NCBI RefSeq assembly: GCF_002078875.1
Contig: NC_034410.1
Span: forward strand, 103,796,640 to 103,860,639
Reading direction: 5' to 3'
DNA from: Numida meleagris
Taxonomy: Eukaryota > Chordata > Aves > Galliformes > Numididae
Length of the DNA stretch: 64,000 nt
The notes under the pieces are model-generated. The model had not been told where the DNA came from. It was given only the letters and a program-made list of their open reading frames with translations, and made no database searches. A program made the position numbers and the translations under genes. Position 1 is the stretch's first letter; each line of letters starts with the position of its first letter. Positions 50,407 to 62,230 of this stretch are shown here, piece after piece.

Positions 50407-50470
50407 ATCATAGAATATCGTAAGTTGAAAAAATCATGAAGTTCAACTCCTGAATCCATACAGAACCACA
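50407..50470 (-). mobile_element. CR1 3' end, about 64 bases
   Basis: ATCATAGAATATCGTAAGTTG followed by a GTTCAACTCCTGAATCCATAC-like tract is the reverse complement of a CR1 3' UTR end (the type with GGAGTTGGACT). Only the terminal piece is present, an extreme 5' truncation. Confidence 0.7.
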
Positions 50471-51403
50471 CACAACTATAAGAGAAAGTTATGTTTATTT
50501 GTTATATTTAAAAGTGTATATTGTATTTGTATATTTAAAAGTTATATTTATTTGCATAAATATAATCTTTCTATTTCCTAAAACTAATGTGATTAAGTAT
50601 TCATTTGAATGTAAGATTTTACAAGGATGGTTTCTAAAACACTGATATGTCTACTTGGCAGTAAACAGTGTGATAAGTAAGAATTGTTCTCCTATATTTT
50701 GTTGATGATCTTTGTTTTTAATATTTTAAAGCTTTCTTTTCATGTATATACTCCACATAGCAAGCCTCATTTCTACCTCTACATTCTAAATTTAACTTCA
50801 TTTACAGTGCCCAATAAGATCTAAGTAAATTGATTACCAATATATCAAATTGTAAAATACAATTTAATGGAAATGTCAAAAAAAACAAAAAAACAAAAAC
50901 AGGCAACTGATTTTTTATATGATGTATTTGGAAATCAAAATTATAACGCAGTCCCAAATCTCAGGATGAAAGTTGTAGTAAGAATAAAAAATGGCATAAA
51001 ATCTATTCTGCATGGTAAAGATTGTTGTTGAAAAAGGAAACTGTGAAAACTTAATTTTTGGTCCTCTCTCAAGATAGCAATCTCACAGTCATTTCTGTGA
51101 AATGAAATTAAATAAAGGGGCTCCTTAGCTTTTATTTGCAGCACTGATCTGCAACTACCTCTTTTTCCAAGCAGTTTTAGGGTAGGCACATTTATTATTT
51201 AAGGAAAATCCACAAGGAACATTTTTATAGTACCAGAATAGAAATAATACCATGACAATAAAGATCAAAGATTGATGCAATTGTGAGTACAAGTAATAGC
51301 TGCCTTGTGTGGCTGTTATCTCCTCAAGGGAATTCTTTAGTATGGCTTTCATTTTATAAAATGTGTTTGTTTCAGTATACGAGAAGGAAACTCTATTCTG
51401 GTG

Positions 51404-51457
51404 TTTCTTTTCCTTTCTTTTTTTTTCTTTGCTTCTTTTTTTTTTTTTTTTTTTTTT
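51404..51457. repeat. Pyrimidine tract ending in 22 T
   Basis: About 54 bases of T with scattered C and one G, closing with an uninterrupted run of 22 T. Confidence 0.9.
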
Positions 51458-53746
51458 GTGCCCAAAGGAAAAAAAAATCATTTAAAATTGGTGCCACTGG
51501 TTTCATGAACTTTGATACAGCTCTGAACTTCAATGAAATAAAAAACCACACAGAAGCCATCAGTGTATGCATGTAGTTTAAAGGTATTTTTCCTGTCTAA
51601 CCCAGTTTTAAACTAAAAGATACCAGTATCTCAGATGTAGTATTTGGAGGTTAATCCTTTTTCATGTACAACAATCAGGGAATACATCCGTGTCACGCAT
51701 TATTTGCTGGCCAGTGCTGTTCAGCAACCTTACCTCTTTCCTAGAGACATCACATGAGAGCTGAAGCCAAAGGAATTTACAGTGATAGAATATCTTACCC
51801 AAAGGCCATGATGACAAAAAGATTGTCCTCAAGATGGGAAAGATTTTATTCTGCTCATGATGTATTTGTGTATCCATCTGTAATATTACATATTGTTTAA
51901 TATGAATTTCTTTCTCTGTATTACTACAATACATATTTTTACACGTAGTGAAAGCATGAAACCTGAAGAAATGTTGAAACATTGTCTAGTTTTCCTGAGC
52001 ACGTCTTGACCTAAGTTCTGTGGAGGCACTTTTCTAATCATTTATTATTCATGAGTACAATATTTATATTTCAGTTGTCAGCAGAGGTAATAACAGATGG
52101 AGCAAAAAGGCGACTGAATTTTTGATAAGAATTCCAAAACCAGAAAAAATGGTTTTGTCCAGGTGATAGAAGCTTGAAAACAGAATGTAATATTCTAGAA
52201 TTTTAGGATTCTGGGATGACAATAGAAAAATAACTTATTCATAATGAAGACAAAAGTAAAAAGGGAAATAAGTTATGTTATTGCTATGGCAGGTCCTGAG
52301 ATTTAGCTACTAAGAATTACCACCTAAAAGTAGTAACACTGTACAGATATACAGATTTCTCCAAGCTGGCACATAATGCTACATATTTTTATAACCATAC
52401 TGAATTTACTGCAAGGCTTCCAAGAAACTTTTATAAATATTTCACGTTTGCACTGTTCAATATTTTCATTATTTCAGCTCACATTTATGTGAGATAAAGG
52501 AGGTGATAGTGTATGACATTGCTCTAACTCTGATTTATACTGCCAATAGGCTTTGCTGTATTCACTTTATCTACAAAAAAAAAAAACAAAAACATAACAA
52601 AAACAAAGCACAAATACTCATAGCCTCTCTTGGAAAGCCATTGACTTTACTTTTCTCACTTAAATATATTCCTTCTAAGTAATCACTTTCCCATACTTAA
52701 GTGTTTTACTTTAATACTGAATTACATCTGCCCTCTGTCAAGAATACTCCTAATATCTTAACCATCATCTTTTATTACTGAATTGGAGGAAGCAGTAAAC
52801 AACACATTGATTAAAATGTTCAGGCTCTATTTAATTTAAGATGTTACAATGATGAAGAGGCCAAAGAGATAAACAAAAAAGGATCAGAGGCAGGAAGTTC
52901 AACTTTAAAAAGATTACTTCACACATCCAAGGAAAAAAAAAAAGGTGACAGACTTTTAATGGAAAGTGGAAAGTGTTCAGAAGGAATTAATACAAAAATT
53001 TACAGAAATCTGGGTATCATGGTGCAATGTAATGTGGTGGGGAAAATTTTTAAAAAGTCTAATGCAATCAACTCGCTTAAAATAAATTAAAAGTGGGAAA
53101 GGAAACACTCACAACAAGAAAAATTCCATCCAGCTCTAAGAAGGATTTGGGATATGAGTAATAAAATGATTAAGGCAATGAGAAGACTATTTATGAGGAA
53201 ATATCAAAAGAGCTAAATAACATTATCAAAAGAATTTGAAAATGTGTGTACATTAAGCTAAAAGGAAAAATCCTACAGTCCACCAGAGAGAGTTAACTGA
53301 AAGACAGGCATGTAATAAAGCTTAGCAGTATCAAAAGAAATACTGGAATTTATTTATTTAAAGATCCAAGGAAATTGTTTTGTCAGGAGAATTCTACTAG
53401 GACAATGAAGTACAGGTAGAAAGAAATATCAGAAAAAAAAAGCAAATTAGCAGCAAAACAGGAGAGAATATCAGACACCCAATGGAAATAAAAGCATGTC
53501 AGCTACAATGTAAATTAGTACACCACGAGCATAAAGAGAACACAGGTACATCATCTTCAGAGCAACACAGACAAGCAGTAAGAAACAACAGAAATAAATA
53601 AATACATAAAATTTAATCACGAAATCCACTGGAAATAGACAAACAAATGCAGTCTTGCTTAGCAGCTAGTTGGCAGCATCTGTATAACCACATCTCCGCC
53701 TTACTTTTACAGTAATGTGAACCTATTTACCATCAGGAAAGACCCT

Positions 53747-54164
53747 CAGACCTCTCCAAAGTAATGCCTCCTATTTATTTCCATATAAACTGCAACAGAT
53801 CCAAAGAGCACAATAACATTATTTGATGGAGTAAATTCTCAGCTACAAAACACTGTGTTTAAACACAATCACCACCACTAGCTATGCATTTTCACCAGTG
53901 ATGAACAAAAGCCCACATGCTGCACTCATAAAAATCTGCATGGCTGTCCAGAATGCGGCTTATCTTTCGTGTCTCTGTTACCACTGCTGAAATGCACCAC
54001 CAGCTGTCTCACTGTGCTAATTTCCAATGCATTGGTTGCATGGCTACAAAAAGTAATGGAATACTGGTGGAAAGGTTTAACCTCTATTGCCAGAGCACCA
54101 ACATTTTCTTCTGACATTGTGCGCCAGCATAATAAAATAGGAGGCATTACTTTCGGAGCAGCCC
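53747..54164 (-). mobile_element. Mariner (Galluhop/Mariner1_GG-like), more deleted copy
   Basis: The right end, reverse complemented, reads GGGCTGCTCCGAAAGTAATG and the left end reads CTCTCCAAAGTAATGCC, so the terminal inverted repeats are clear. The minus strand reads MSEENVGALAIEV near the 5' side and VVHFSSGNRDTKDKP inside, remnants of a mariner N-terminus, before the frame ends. Against the 6333-6830 copy it lacks roughly 100 bases of interior while keeping the ends. At about 418 bp it cannot make a transposase. Confidence 0.87.
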
Positions 54165-54733
54165 TTATATCTGTGACAGTTTGTCTCCATTTTGTACTAT
54201 TTTGATTCAGAGTTGACAATTATCCCACAACCAACTGGAAGTTTACATTTTCCAAAACTGTTTTAAAATAAATAAACATTTTTAGGGAAAACGTCCATAT
54301 TGTCTCAAGTATATTCAAAGCATGCTGTTTTCTTGGTGACATCTGACATGCCATCAATACGAGTAAGGCAGTTTTATGGTGTCAGATACATCTCCCCTTT
54401 GATTTCAATGGAGACGTGCCCATTTACATCATTAAATGCTGTATTTCAGTGTTCTTTATGTTCCTCCTCTAGCATTGTCACAAATGGAAGGTCTCTGTTT
54501 TGTGCAGCTATTGCTACAACAAATCTACCCTTCTAACTTCTCACTCAAGAGATGCTAGGCTGGAAGAAATAACAAAGACAAAAATACAAGAAAAGTGGCT
54601 GAGCTTGTAATTTCGCTGTGCCTGAATATGAGTGAGGAAAAGAAATAAATAAAAGATCTTTCAACAGAAGGCTAAGGGTATTGAAAATGTTTATCTTGAA
54701 AGAAAGTAATGTGATTATAGGTGTTAAATGAAA
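54165..54733. other. Non-coding stretch before the assembly gap
   Basis: AT-rich sequence with no recognised feature. Confidence 0.6.
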
Positions 54734-54928
54734 NNNNNNNNNNNNNNNNNNNNNNNNNNNNNNNNNNNNNNNNNNNNNNNNNNNNNNNNNNNNNNNNNNN
54801 NNNNNNNNNNNNNNNNNNNNNNNNNNNNNNNNNNNNNNNNNNNNNNNNNNNNNNNNNNNNNNNNNNNNNNNNNNNNNNNNNNNNNNNNNNNNNNNNNNNN
54901 NNNNNNNNNNNNNNNNNNNNNNNNNNNN
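54734..54928. other. Assembly gap, 195 N
   Basis: The bases are undetermined. The gap directly abuts an AAAAG array, so the missing sequence is probably more of the same array; the true length is unknown. Reading frames that cross it are meaningless. Confidence 0.98.
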
Positions 54929-55015
54929 AGAAAAGAAAAGAAAAGAAAAGAAAAGAAAAGAAAAGAAAAGAAAAGAAAAGAAAAAAAAGAAAAGAAAAGA
55001 AAAGAAAAGAAAAGA
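54929..55015. repeat. (AAAAG)n pentanucleotide array, right flank of gap
   Basis: About 17 tandem AAAAG units with one A-rich interruption near 54981-54988. The purine-only strand and the gap beside it suggest that the full array is longer. Confidence 0.95.
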
Positions 55016-56024
55016 TTAAAACAGTGTTAATCACTGTTCCATCCGAACTGAAGAAAAAACATCTATGGAGAAAAACAATACTGACTTGATATATACAGTG
55101 ATATGATCCAAAACAGCTGCTAACATTCAGTTAGGAAGTTCAGGTTTTATAATAAAGAGTTCAATGAAAGCATCAGCTGAAAGAGTAGCTGCAGTCAGAG
55201 AAGCATATTGAATGTTAAGAATCCCTACAGAATCAACAAGAAAACTAGAAAACATAAATTCACGACATGAATACATCTTAAGTGTTTAAGGGAAGTCTGA
55301 TCTCTCTAATTCAAGAAGGATGCAGAGCAAAAAGTGTGCTTAGAGAAAGATATCAAAGGTAAATTGGTATTATGGATTTAAGGCTTCCATGTAAGAAGAT
55401 ACTGCTGGACTACGACCTTCTAATTTGAAGGACAGATAGCTAAAGAAGGACATGATAGTATATTCATGGCAAGGCAAGTAAAAATGATTGTTGACTGTTT
55501 CTTATCCAGGAAGCTTCATATTATTATCATCACTGCATGACAAGTTTAAAATAAAATTTAAAAAATTGTGTCACTATTTCACCCAACACTCCAGCTCTGT
55601 AATTCAGTGCCACAGGCTATTGTGAATAACAAGAGCTTACAGAAGTCTAGAAAGCAATTAGAGAAATTTGTAGTACAAACATCAATAGTGAATGGCAGTG
55701 AAGGTTATCTATCACTTATGGAAGAGTATATCAAGGAAGCATTGATGCTGTGGCCACTTTCACAGATATGACATTAGGTTAGTTGAACCTTTGATGTGCA
55801 CCAGTCAGAACTTCTGAATCCCATCCTAATGAAGGACATGTTATCCTACAAGGCTGTCAGCCTGCCTCATAGCACTGGGCAACGCTGAGAGACATCAGCA
55901 TTTTCATGACAGGCAGATATTTTGCAATGTGGTCTGCCTTTGAAAACTCAGTTGCAAAAATGCTGTGTAGGCTGCAATGTACAAAAATCTCTGTGTCATA
56001 AAGTAGTGCTAGCTGCATTTCCAA
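55016..56024. other. Non-coding stretch
   Basis: No gene recognised. The last part may include unrecognisable older CR1 sequence joined to the tail that follows. Confidence 0.55.
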
Positions 56025-56217
56025 AATGAAAAGAAGGTCAGCTATTGGAATAGACTCTCCAGGGCACCATACCTGCTGGAGACCAAGAAACATTTGGACA
56101 AGGCTCTCAGACACAGGGTTTGATTTTGGGGTGGTTGTGTGCAGCCAGGATTTGAACTCAATGATCTTACTCAATGATCTTAGGTCCCTTCTAACTCAGG
56201 TTATTCTATGATTCCAT
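56025..56217 (+). mobile_element. CR1 LINE 3' end
   Basis: Plus-strand sequence has a TATTGGAATAGACTCTCCAG block (the ORF2 end, W-N-R-L). A 3' UTR follows with a GGGTTTGATTTTGGGGTGGT block, ACTCAATGATCTTA and CCCTTCTAACTCAGG. It ends with TATTCTATGATTCCATG, the CR1 tail. ACTCAATGATCTT is present twice in tandem at about 56156-56181, a small duplication in this copy. The 5' boundary is approximate. Confidence 0.82.
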
Positions 56218-56690
56218 GTACCAGAAAGAGTACCTCAGGCAGTTGTTTTTTTTCACAACACAGAGACTTTAAGCACACAAGCTCTATTCTTTTCCAAACT
56301 AAAGCACAAGCTGTGCTCGAGGAGCTCAACTAATGTGCTGCAGCTGCTCACAAGTGACCAGTGCTTTAGACCAGGATAGAGCCTGTCTCAGGTTCCCAGA
56401 CTTACAGATCTTGGGTCCTCAGTGCCACTGTTTCAATCTAAGAATGTGCTATCCTTTTGCCAATGGATATTGGACAGTCTGGAGCCTGCAGCTATTTTAT
56501 CATCTTCTCACATTTTGCAAGAATAAAAACCTTTCTATTGTCTATAATGATATTTATCCCATGGATGCTTTCCTCAAGGGAAACATGGAATATACTATGT
56601 CTCGAGTAATGGTAGAGAGAAGAGAGAGATCATATTTTCAATTTATTTAGAGACGTATATTTTTACTTTGTTCTGTGATCTTTCCTTTGT
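56218..56690. other. Spacer between opposed CR1 ends
   Basis: No feature recognised; a 105-codon frame here has no known domain. Confidence 0.55.
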
Positions 56691-57245
56691 TATAGAATTC
56701 ACAGAACTGCAGGTTTTGGAAGGGACCTCAAGAGATCACTGAGTCCAAGCCCCTTGCTAGAGCAGGTTCCCTACAATGGATCACACAGGTAGGTGTCCAG
56801 ACAGGTCTTGAATAGCTCCATAGAAGTAGACTCCACATCCTTTCTGGGCAACCTGTTCCAGTGCTCCATCACCTTTACTATAAAGGTTTTCTGCATGTTA
56901 GTACAGAACTTTCTGTGTTCAGAGTTTAGGCTACTCCTCCTTGTCCTATTGCTACACACCACCAAGAAAAGCCTGGACTCATCCATTTGCCTCCCACCTC
57001 CCTTTAGATACTTACAAACATTTATCAGATTCTCTCTCAGTCTTTTTTTTTTCACCAGGATGAACAGACCCAGGTTACTCAGCCTTTCCTCATAAGAGAG
57101 GCACTCCAGGCCCTTTATCATCTTTGTGGCCCTCCGCTGGACTCCTTCTAGGACATCTCTGTCTTTTTTGAACGGGGGAGCCCAGAACTGGACAAAATAT
57201 TCTAAATGTGGCCTCACCAGGGCAGATTTCTTATACCTTATTCCT
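56691..57245 (-). mobile_element. CR1 LINE, 5'-truncated 3' part
   Basis: The low-coordinate end has the CR1 3' signature (GGTTTTGGAAGGGACCTC and CTGAGTCCAAGCCCC). The minus strand then reads through the C-terminal coding region up to the LVRPHLEYFVQFW block, where homology stops. Together with the plus-strand tail at 56025-56217 it forms a tail-to-tail pair with a 473-base spacer. Confidence 0.9.
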
Positions 57246-57253
57246 TCTTCCAC
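56771..57253 (-). pseudogene. CR1 ORF2 C-terminal fragment, 160 codons
   Basis: The frame includes LVRPHLEYFVQFWAPPFKKD, GVQRRATKMIKGLECLSYEE, NRTRRSSLNSEHRKFCTN and VMEHWNRLPRKDVES, the standard end of CR1 ORF2, open to the natural C-terminus. The RT palm is absent because of 5' truncation. The first residues are flanking sequence, so the ATG is accidental. Confidence 0.88.
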
Positions 57254-58039
57254 CTACTCTCTTTTGGTAGTACCAAAATGTGAAAGGCAGTTTCTGGTAT
57301 AATCTTAGAATACCTGGCTATGGGTGATTTTGAATTTCTACAACTAGTCTTTGTAAATCAAATGACCAAGTTGTTTACTTTTAGGTATAAAATAACATCA
57401 AAAGGCCCAAACTAAATAGATGCTTCAGTTTCTTGGACGTACTGAATCTCAAAGAAGTGTATGGAACTTTCTTTTCACCAAAACAATCATATTAAAAAGA
57501 AAAGAATATTCTTATTTGCAGACTGGTTAATTCTGTGCTTCAGATGTACAATTAATTGTATAAAAAGACTATTCACTTCTTCCTATACCAGTAGCTTCAG
57601 ATCTTTGTTTAATTGAATCAACTTGTCTGAGCTTTGAATGCACTGTCAAAGAAAATCACAGCCACAGGGATTCAAAATACCGTTAGAGTATTATCAACAG
57701 TAGCAAATAATATGAACTTGAAAGAACAATGAAATGAAAACTGACCTTTTCTCTGGAGCTATCATGTACATTTACAGAGCAAACTGATGGTGTTTTTCCT
57801 TAATGTTATTGTCGTTTTCTGCATCAATGTTAGAAATTCAATATGACTTCAACCAGACTCTCTGATCTGAGACTGTAACATATAAAGCTTCATAACAGCA
57901 GTTAGCAACGCAGACGTGCATGCATATCTTTGACTATTGTCCTTAGCAACCTGAATGAAAATGTTTCTTTATGTTATATCTTTTGAGACTAGACACTGGA
58001 AAAGTGGATATTAAAAGGTCTAGATATTAAACTTAGTAA
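57246..58039. other. Non-coding stretch
   Basis: AT-rich sequence in which I recognise nothing. Confidence 0.6.
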
Positions 58040-58398
58040 TGATGGGAAAGCTATTTGAGTCACAAATGTGACTCACACAGCTTTGTGTTGGTGTGTTTCA
58101 GCTTGGTGTGTTTTTGCCTGCGCTCCACATGACCAGAAAGAGTGGGCTCAGGGTGGAGCCACACTGGGCTCATGTAAGGACCAGCCACTGGAGGGAGAAT
58201 ATCTCACAGACATAGGCTGCTTCCTGAATTCTTGTGCTGGAGTGCTGCATTGTTAGAGAGTTGCATTTTTAGAGACTACCTTCACCAGTTTTGTGAGTTC
58301 AGCTCTTTTTTCTGCTGTATGTGACTATTGGCCTACCTGTGAATACTTTATTATCAAGAACCTGTCAGATGCAATTTTGTTTCTTCATAAGCAGAACA
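58040..58398 (+). mobile_element. Solo LTR, second copy of the 14.2-kb family
   Basis: It aligns along most of its length with 14200-14551. Shared blocks include GGAGCCAC-CTGGGCTCAT, CCAGCCACTG, GGAGTGCTG, TATTGGCCTACCTGTGA and the end GCAGAACAATT. The 3' end (58398) is fixed by that alignment. The 5' end is less certain, and no matching 5-bp duplication is found (ATTCT after the end, AGTAA before the proposed start). The TATA box and splice-donor-like GTGAGT of the first copy are both mutated here, so this copy is older. Confidence 0.75.
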
Positions 58399-58624
58399 AT
58401 TCTCCATAAAAAATCCAAATAAATAAATAAAAATCTAGGGTTTTCAGAATAGTTGTACTATCTGATTCCAACTGACAAGTTGCAGAAGTAATCCGGGGAT
58501 TTTTTCAATCTTCCAGGCTAGTTTTTTTTTTTTTTTAAATGATATTCTGAAATTTCTCATGTTGAGAGCAGGAAAGAACTACAGTCTGTGTACGAAGGTC
58601 TCTCCAGCTAGGAAAAGAAGCTAA

Positions 58625-58692
58625 CATAGAATGGCTTGGGTTGGAAGGGACCTCAGTAATCCTGAAGTTCTAACCCCTACAGTTATCCAGAG
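58625..58692 (-). mobile_element. CR1 3' end, about 70 bases
   Basis: CATAGAATGGCTTGGGTTGG followed by AAGGGACCTCAGTAATC is the reverse complement of a CR1 terminus. Only this terminal piece is recognisable. Confidence 0.8.
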
Positions 58693-61600
58693 GTCTAATC
58701 AACTGCAATTGCTAAACTTCAAAAGAGAAAACAGAAAATGTTATTTACAATGCAAAAATTCTTCTCTACTCTTGTAGGTCCCCGCTTTACTATTGCTCCT
58801 TTGTATGTAGTTTTTTCTTCTGGTCTGTATCACTAGTATAGGTGATGTAAAAGGTTATAAGTCTTTAATCTGGAAGACTTATATCTGGAAGATATTTGGA
58901 AGACTCGTTAACTTCAGCCAAAGGAGTGACCTCTTACAAACCTCAGTACTTCAGAGCATCTCATTTCCATCTGGTTACATACAAAACACTGATTTCAGTA
59001 TTAGTGGCCACAACTTATCTTTTCTGAAGGCATTATAAGATTTAATAAATTGTGCTCAACACACCTTGTGGATAAGCACCAAGTGGTGAAATTTATAGCA
59101 GCCCAAACATTGAAAAGAAGTATGTAATAAAGCTACTAAATAAACTGCAGTTTTCTTTCTCAAAGCAAATCATTAAAATGATTGTACAGAATATTCTTCA
59201 AGTACTAATTTTTCAAATGGCAAATGTTTTCAGTTCTTTTTGTTTAATGAAGCGTATTTATACTTTTATCCATTTTTGGGAAAATTGCTCGGCAATATCA
59301 CAGAACAAATATATTTAGTTTAGAAACTCTGATACATTGGAGTTTAGTTAATAGCTCTGTTTTTATCTCCCAAAAGACAGCTAGAAAGGTAATTATAACA
59401 TGCAAATTAGTTTCCATTGGGATGCAAATTAAAAATTATATACTGAAGTACAACATCTAGTACTGCAACCTATGCTTAGTATTTCTACAGGTAGAGTAAA
59501 TTCCAACAGAGACTCTACTCCTTGATTTATGTGGTTTAGGTTAATTTCTCCAAAGTATAATTTCTGTGCTTCACTTTTCACTCCTATGTATTTTTCTTCT
59601 TCAGATTCAAATTTTCGAAAGTTTCTCAGTTCACTTGTTTAAACTATTTTCATTTAGAAATCTCTCAGTGTTTGGACTGTTCTTTAAGTCTTTGTCTTTG
59701 ATGAAATGGTTGTCACAGCCTTTAAAGTCTCTCTAATTAATGTAAAAAATGCCAAATCAAAACACAAGTCAGCCGGATTAAAACATTTGCAGTACATTTT
59801 AATTATAGTTTGTGTAGAGCTTTTTCTTAAGACTATTTTCAATCCTGCTTTTATGAAAGATTAGGAAACAAGGACACAAGGCACTGCCAGAGAGAGAAAA
59901 GGACACCTGACCCAATAAGCTATTCCCTTTAAGTTTATCTCACACCTATTTTCTTGCTTAGTAACTATATCCTTTGATTCCCTTCCTGCTCAGACAAGCA
60001 GAGTTCTCTTAAATTCATTGGAGCTATTTGCTTTGATGGCTTTACTTGGCAACTGCATTAAGTGAAATTCTCCACTTGAACTCTTTGTGTGCTATATCTC
60101 TGCATTTTAATTGTGGTCTCTAATGTCTGGATCATTCATATGGTGGATATTTTGTCTTACCTTTGCTAACATTCCCCTCTCATAATTCTGTACATCAGTT
60201 AGGTCATCTCAAGTGCTTCCCATTTGTCTTAATTTCTAAAAATGAATTTTATTAAAATAGTTTAAAATCTCTTTCAGTCAAATTGCTTATAACATGCTCC
60301 AAGCTGATGAAAACCTAACCTAAAATTCAAAACAATGTGGTAGAAAAGATCAACTAACACTGCCTACTGAAGTGATTCTCCTTCAACTTGTCTTTTGGAA
60401 ACAAATTCTTTGACTTTCTAAGCTCAAAGCATCCTGTACCTACCTAAATATTCTATTGCTGTTTAACCTGAAGTACTTAACAGCCTGTTATTTTCAGTCA
60501 AATCTGATGTTTTAGGTTCTCTCTGCACATAAAATTATGCAGTTAAATTGAAACCACTCTTGATCACATCATCTGTGCTACAGTAAAGGAAAGGATCAGA
60601 TTAAAAAAGAAAAAAAAACAACAAGAACAAAAAACAATTGAGGACATTTTTAAAAAGTTCATACAGGTTGAAAGTAGATTTCAAGGCAAGTGTGGTTTCT
60701 AAGCCAACAGATTCTGTAGTCTTCAAATTCTGTCAGTACATGGCAGTTTTACTCCACCTATACAATGCATGAGCAGCTAGTGCTTAAGCCTGAAAGGTTT
60801 TCTGTATCACAGTGTAAGTGCATTCTGCAGTATACCCCATGGTCTTCAAGCTGCAGCTGCCAGGAACCACTTACAAGTGCATCCCAAGCCTGTGCTTGCT
60901 TACAAGCGAGAGCAAAGTGAAGGTCTCATCCAAATGGAGTGCTGTTCTGCAGCTGCAAAGAGTGCTACGGGATTCTGTACTTTGAGTGTGCACAAAAACC
61001 AAAAGAGCAGCTCGTCGTAGTCTGGGAAATTACAAGGACACAGCTTGGTGCTCAATAAGTGTGGTCAGACAATAAAAAGAGTTGTTAGAAAAACAAATTC
61101 CTGCTCATTTTCGTCACTGTTTGTAAAGTATCTAGAGAGAACAGAACAGTCAAAACCTCAGTACATTTATCAAGTGGTGGGGAGGTCCTCATTCTGGTTC
61201 TGTTTTCCAGGACAGCAACCATATTTTATAAAAGGTACTTCCCAAATAAAATGAGTATGTTGCAAGACTGAAAGGGGAGGAATTGCTCCAACTTGTCTCA
61301 CACTAACTGAATATCCCAGTGACTAGACTATTAAATAGAAAAAGACCAATCATGTTTTAAAAGGCAAGAGTGATTCCTAATCTGCTCACTAAGGGAAAAC
61401 CCCATGCTACTACAGCCTTCAATTAAGGATTTCTAGCTAAGGATGCCATGTGGTTCTCCTAACAACAGGCGCTCTCCAAGCCTGGATTCTTAGGTTGAAA
61501 TCATCCCTATGGTTTTCCTGAAGTTCAGATCTTCCTAATAATCTGCTTGTGCCTATATGTAGGCACCTGAGGTATGCAAGTTAGCAGTACAGACATCCTA

Positions 61601-61938
61601 GGTTTTTCTACATATTCAGAGGGGGAGGTAGGCAGCTCCTAAGGATGATTCATATTTTCAAACACAGAACTCAACAGCAACCACCCTGTAGAAGCTTTGC
61701 TGTAAATTATTGTTGAAAATATTTACAACAAAGCTTCGGAACCTATGAATTCTTGCATATGCCTTATTCACAGAACCAGACAAGTCATGCAAATATTATC
61801 TTCCTTGTAACCCCTTCCCTACTTTCGATTTAATGGAAAGAAAATATGAATGTCAAAAGCTGTAGCTCCCTGGCTGATATGCTAGATCCTTCCCATACAT
61901 CCAGTTAGGCAGATCGGGAATGTTAAAGTACTTGCATT
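58693..61938. other. Non-coding AT-rich stretch
   Basis: No gene or dispersed repeat recognised. The part at about 60,720-61,040 is somewhat richer in G+C but has no open frame of note. Confidence 0.6.
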
Positions 61939-62230
61939 TGTGGTGGGTTGGCCCTGCCACACAGCCACTGGCTCACTCCCTCTGACAGTGGCAAGGGGGA
62001 GAAAATAGAAAAACAAGAGCAAGAAAAATGGTGGATCAAAATAAGGATGGAGTAATCACTCGCCAGTAGCTGCTGTGGACAAGACAGTCTTAACTTCAGG
62101 AATTTCATTCAGATTTAATTTAATTACTGACTTGAGTCAGTATCAATCAATCAAACAAAAAAGCATTTAAAAACCTGTAGGGAAAAAAAGAAAAACCCTC
62201 AACTTTCTCAAGATCACCTCCATGTAGTGC
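61939..62230 (+). mobile_element. Old ERV LTR fragment (avian TGTGGTGGGTTG-type)
   Basis: It begins TGTGGTGGGTTGGCCCTGCC and continues with a CACTGGCTCACTCCC block, a GGGGGAGAAAATA block and a GGAGTAATCACTCGCCAGTA block. This order matches a common avian ERV LTR that I know from memory. Homology fades by about 62,230, so the 3' end and any target duplication are lost. The orientation is given by the TGTGG start. Confidence 0.55.

Larger units (their letters stand above)
48684..53746. other. Non-coding AT-rich stretch with one CR1 tail
   Basis: Apart from the CR1 remnant at 50407-50470 and a pyrimidine/T tract at 51404-51457, nothing is recognised. The A-rich part at 52840-53600 may be a very old repeat but matches nothing I know. 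Confidence 0.6.

Noticed and set aside
54672..55089. Reading frames of 100-122 codons across the gap
   Set aside because: Most residues are undetermined, and the rest is translated AAAAG array.
60720..61040. A possible exon or retrocopy in a slightly G+C-richer block
   Set aside because: Stops occur in all frames within short distances, and no splice pair fits.
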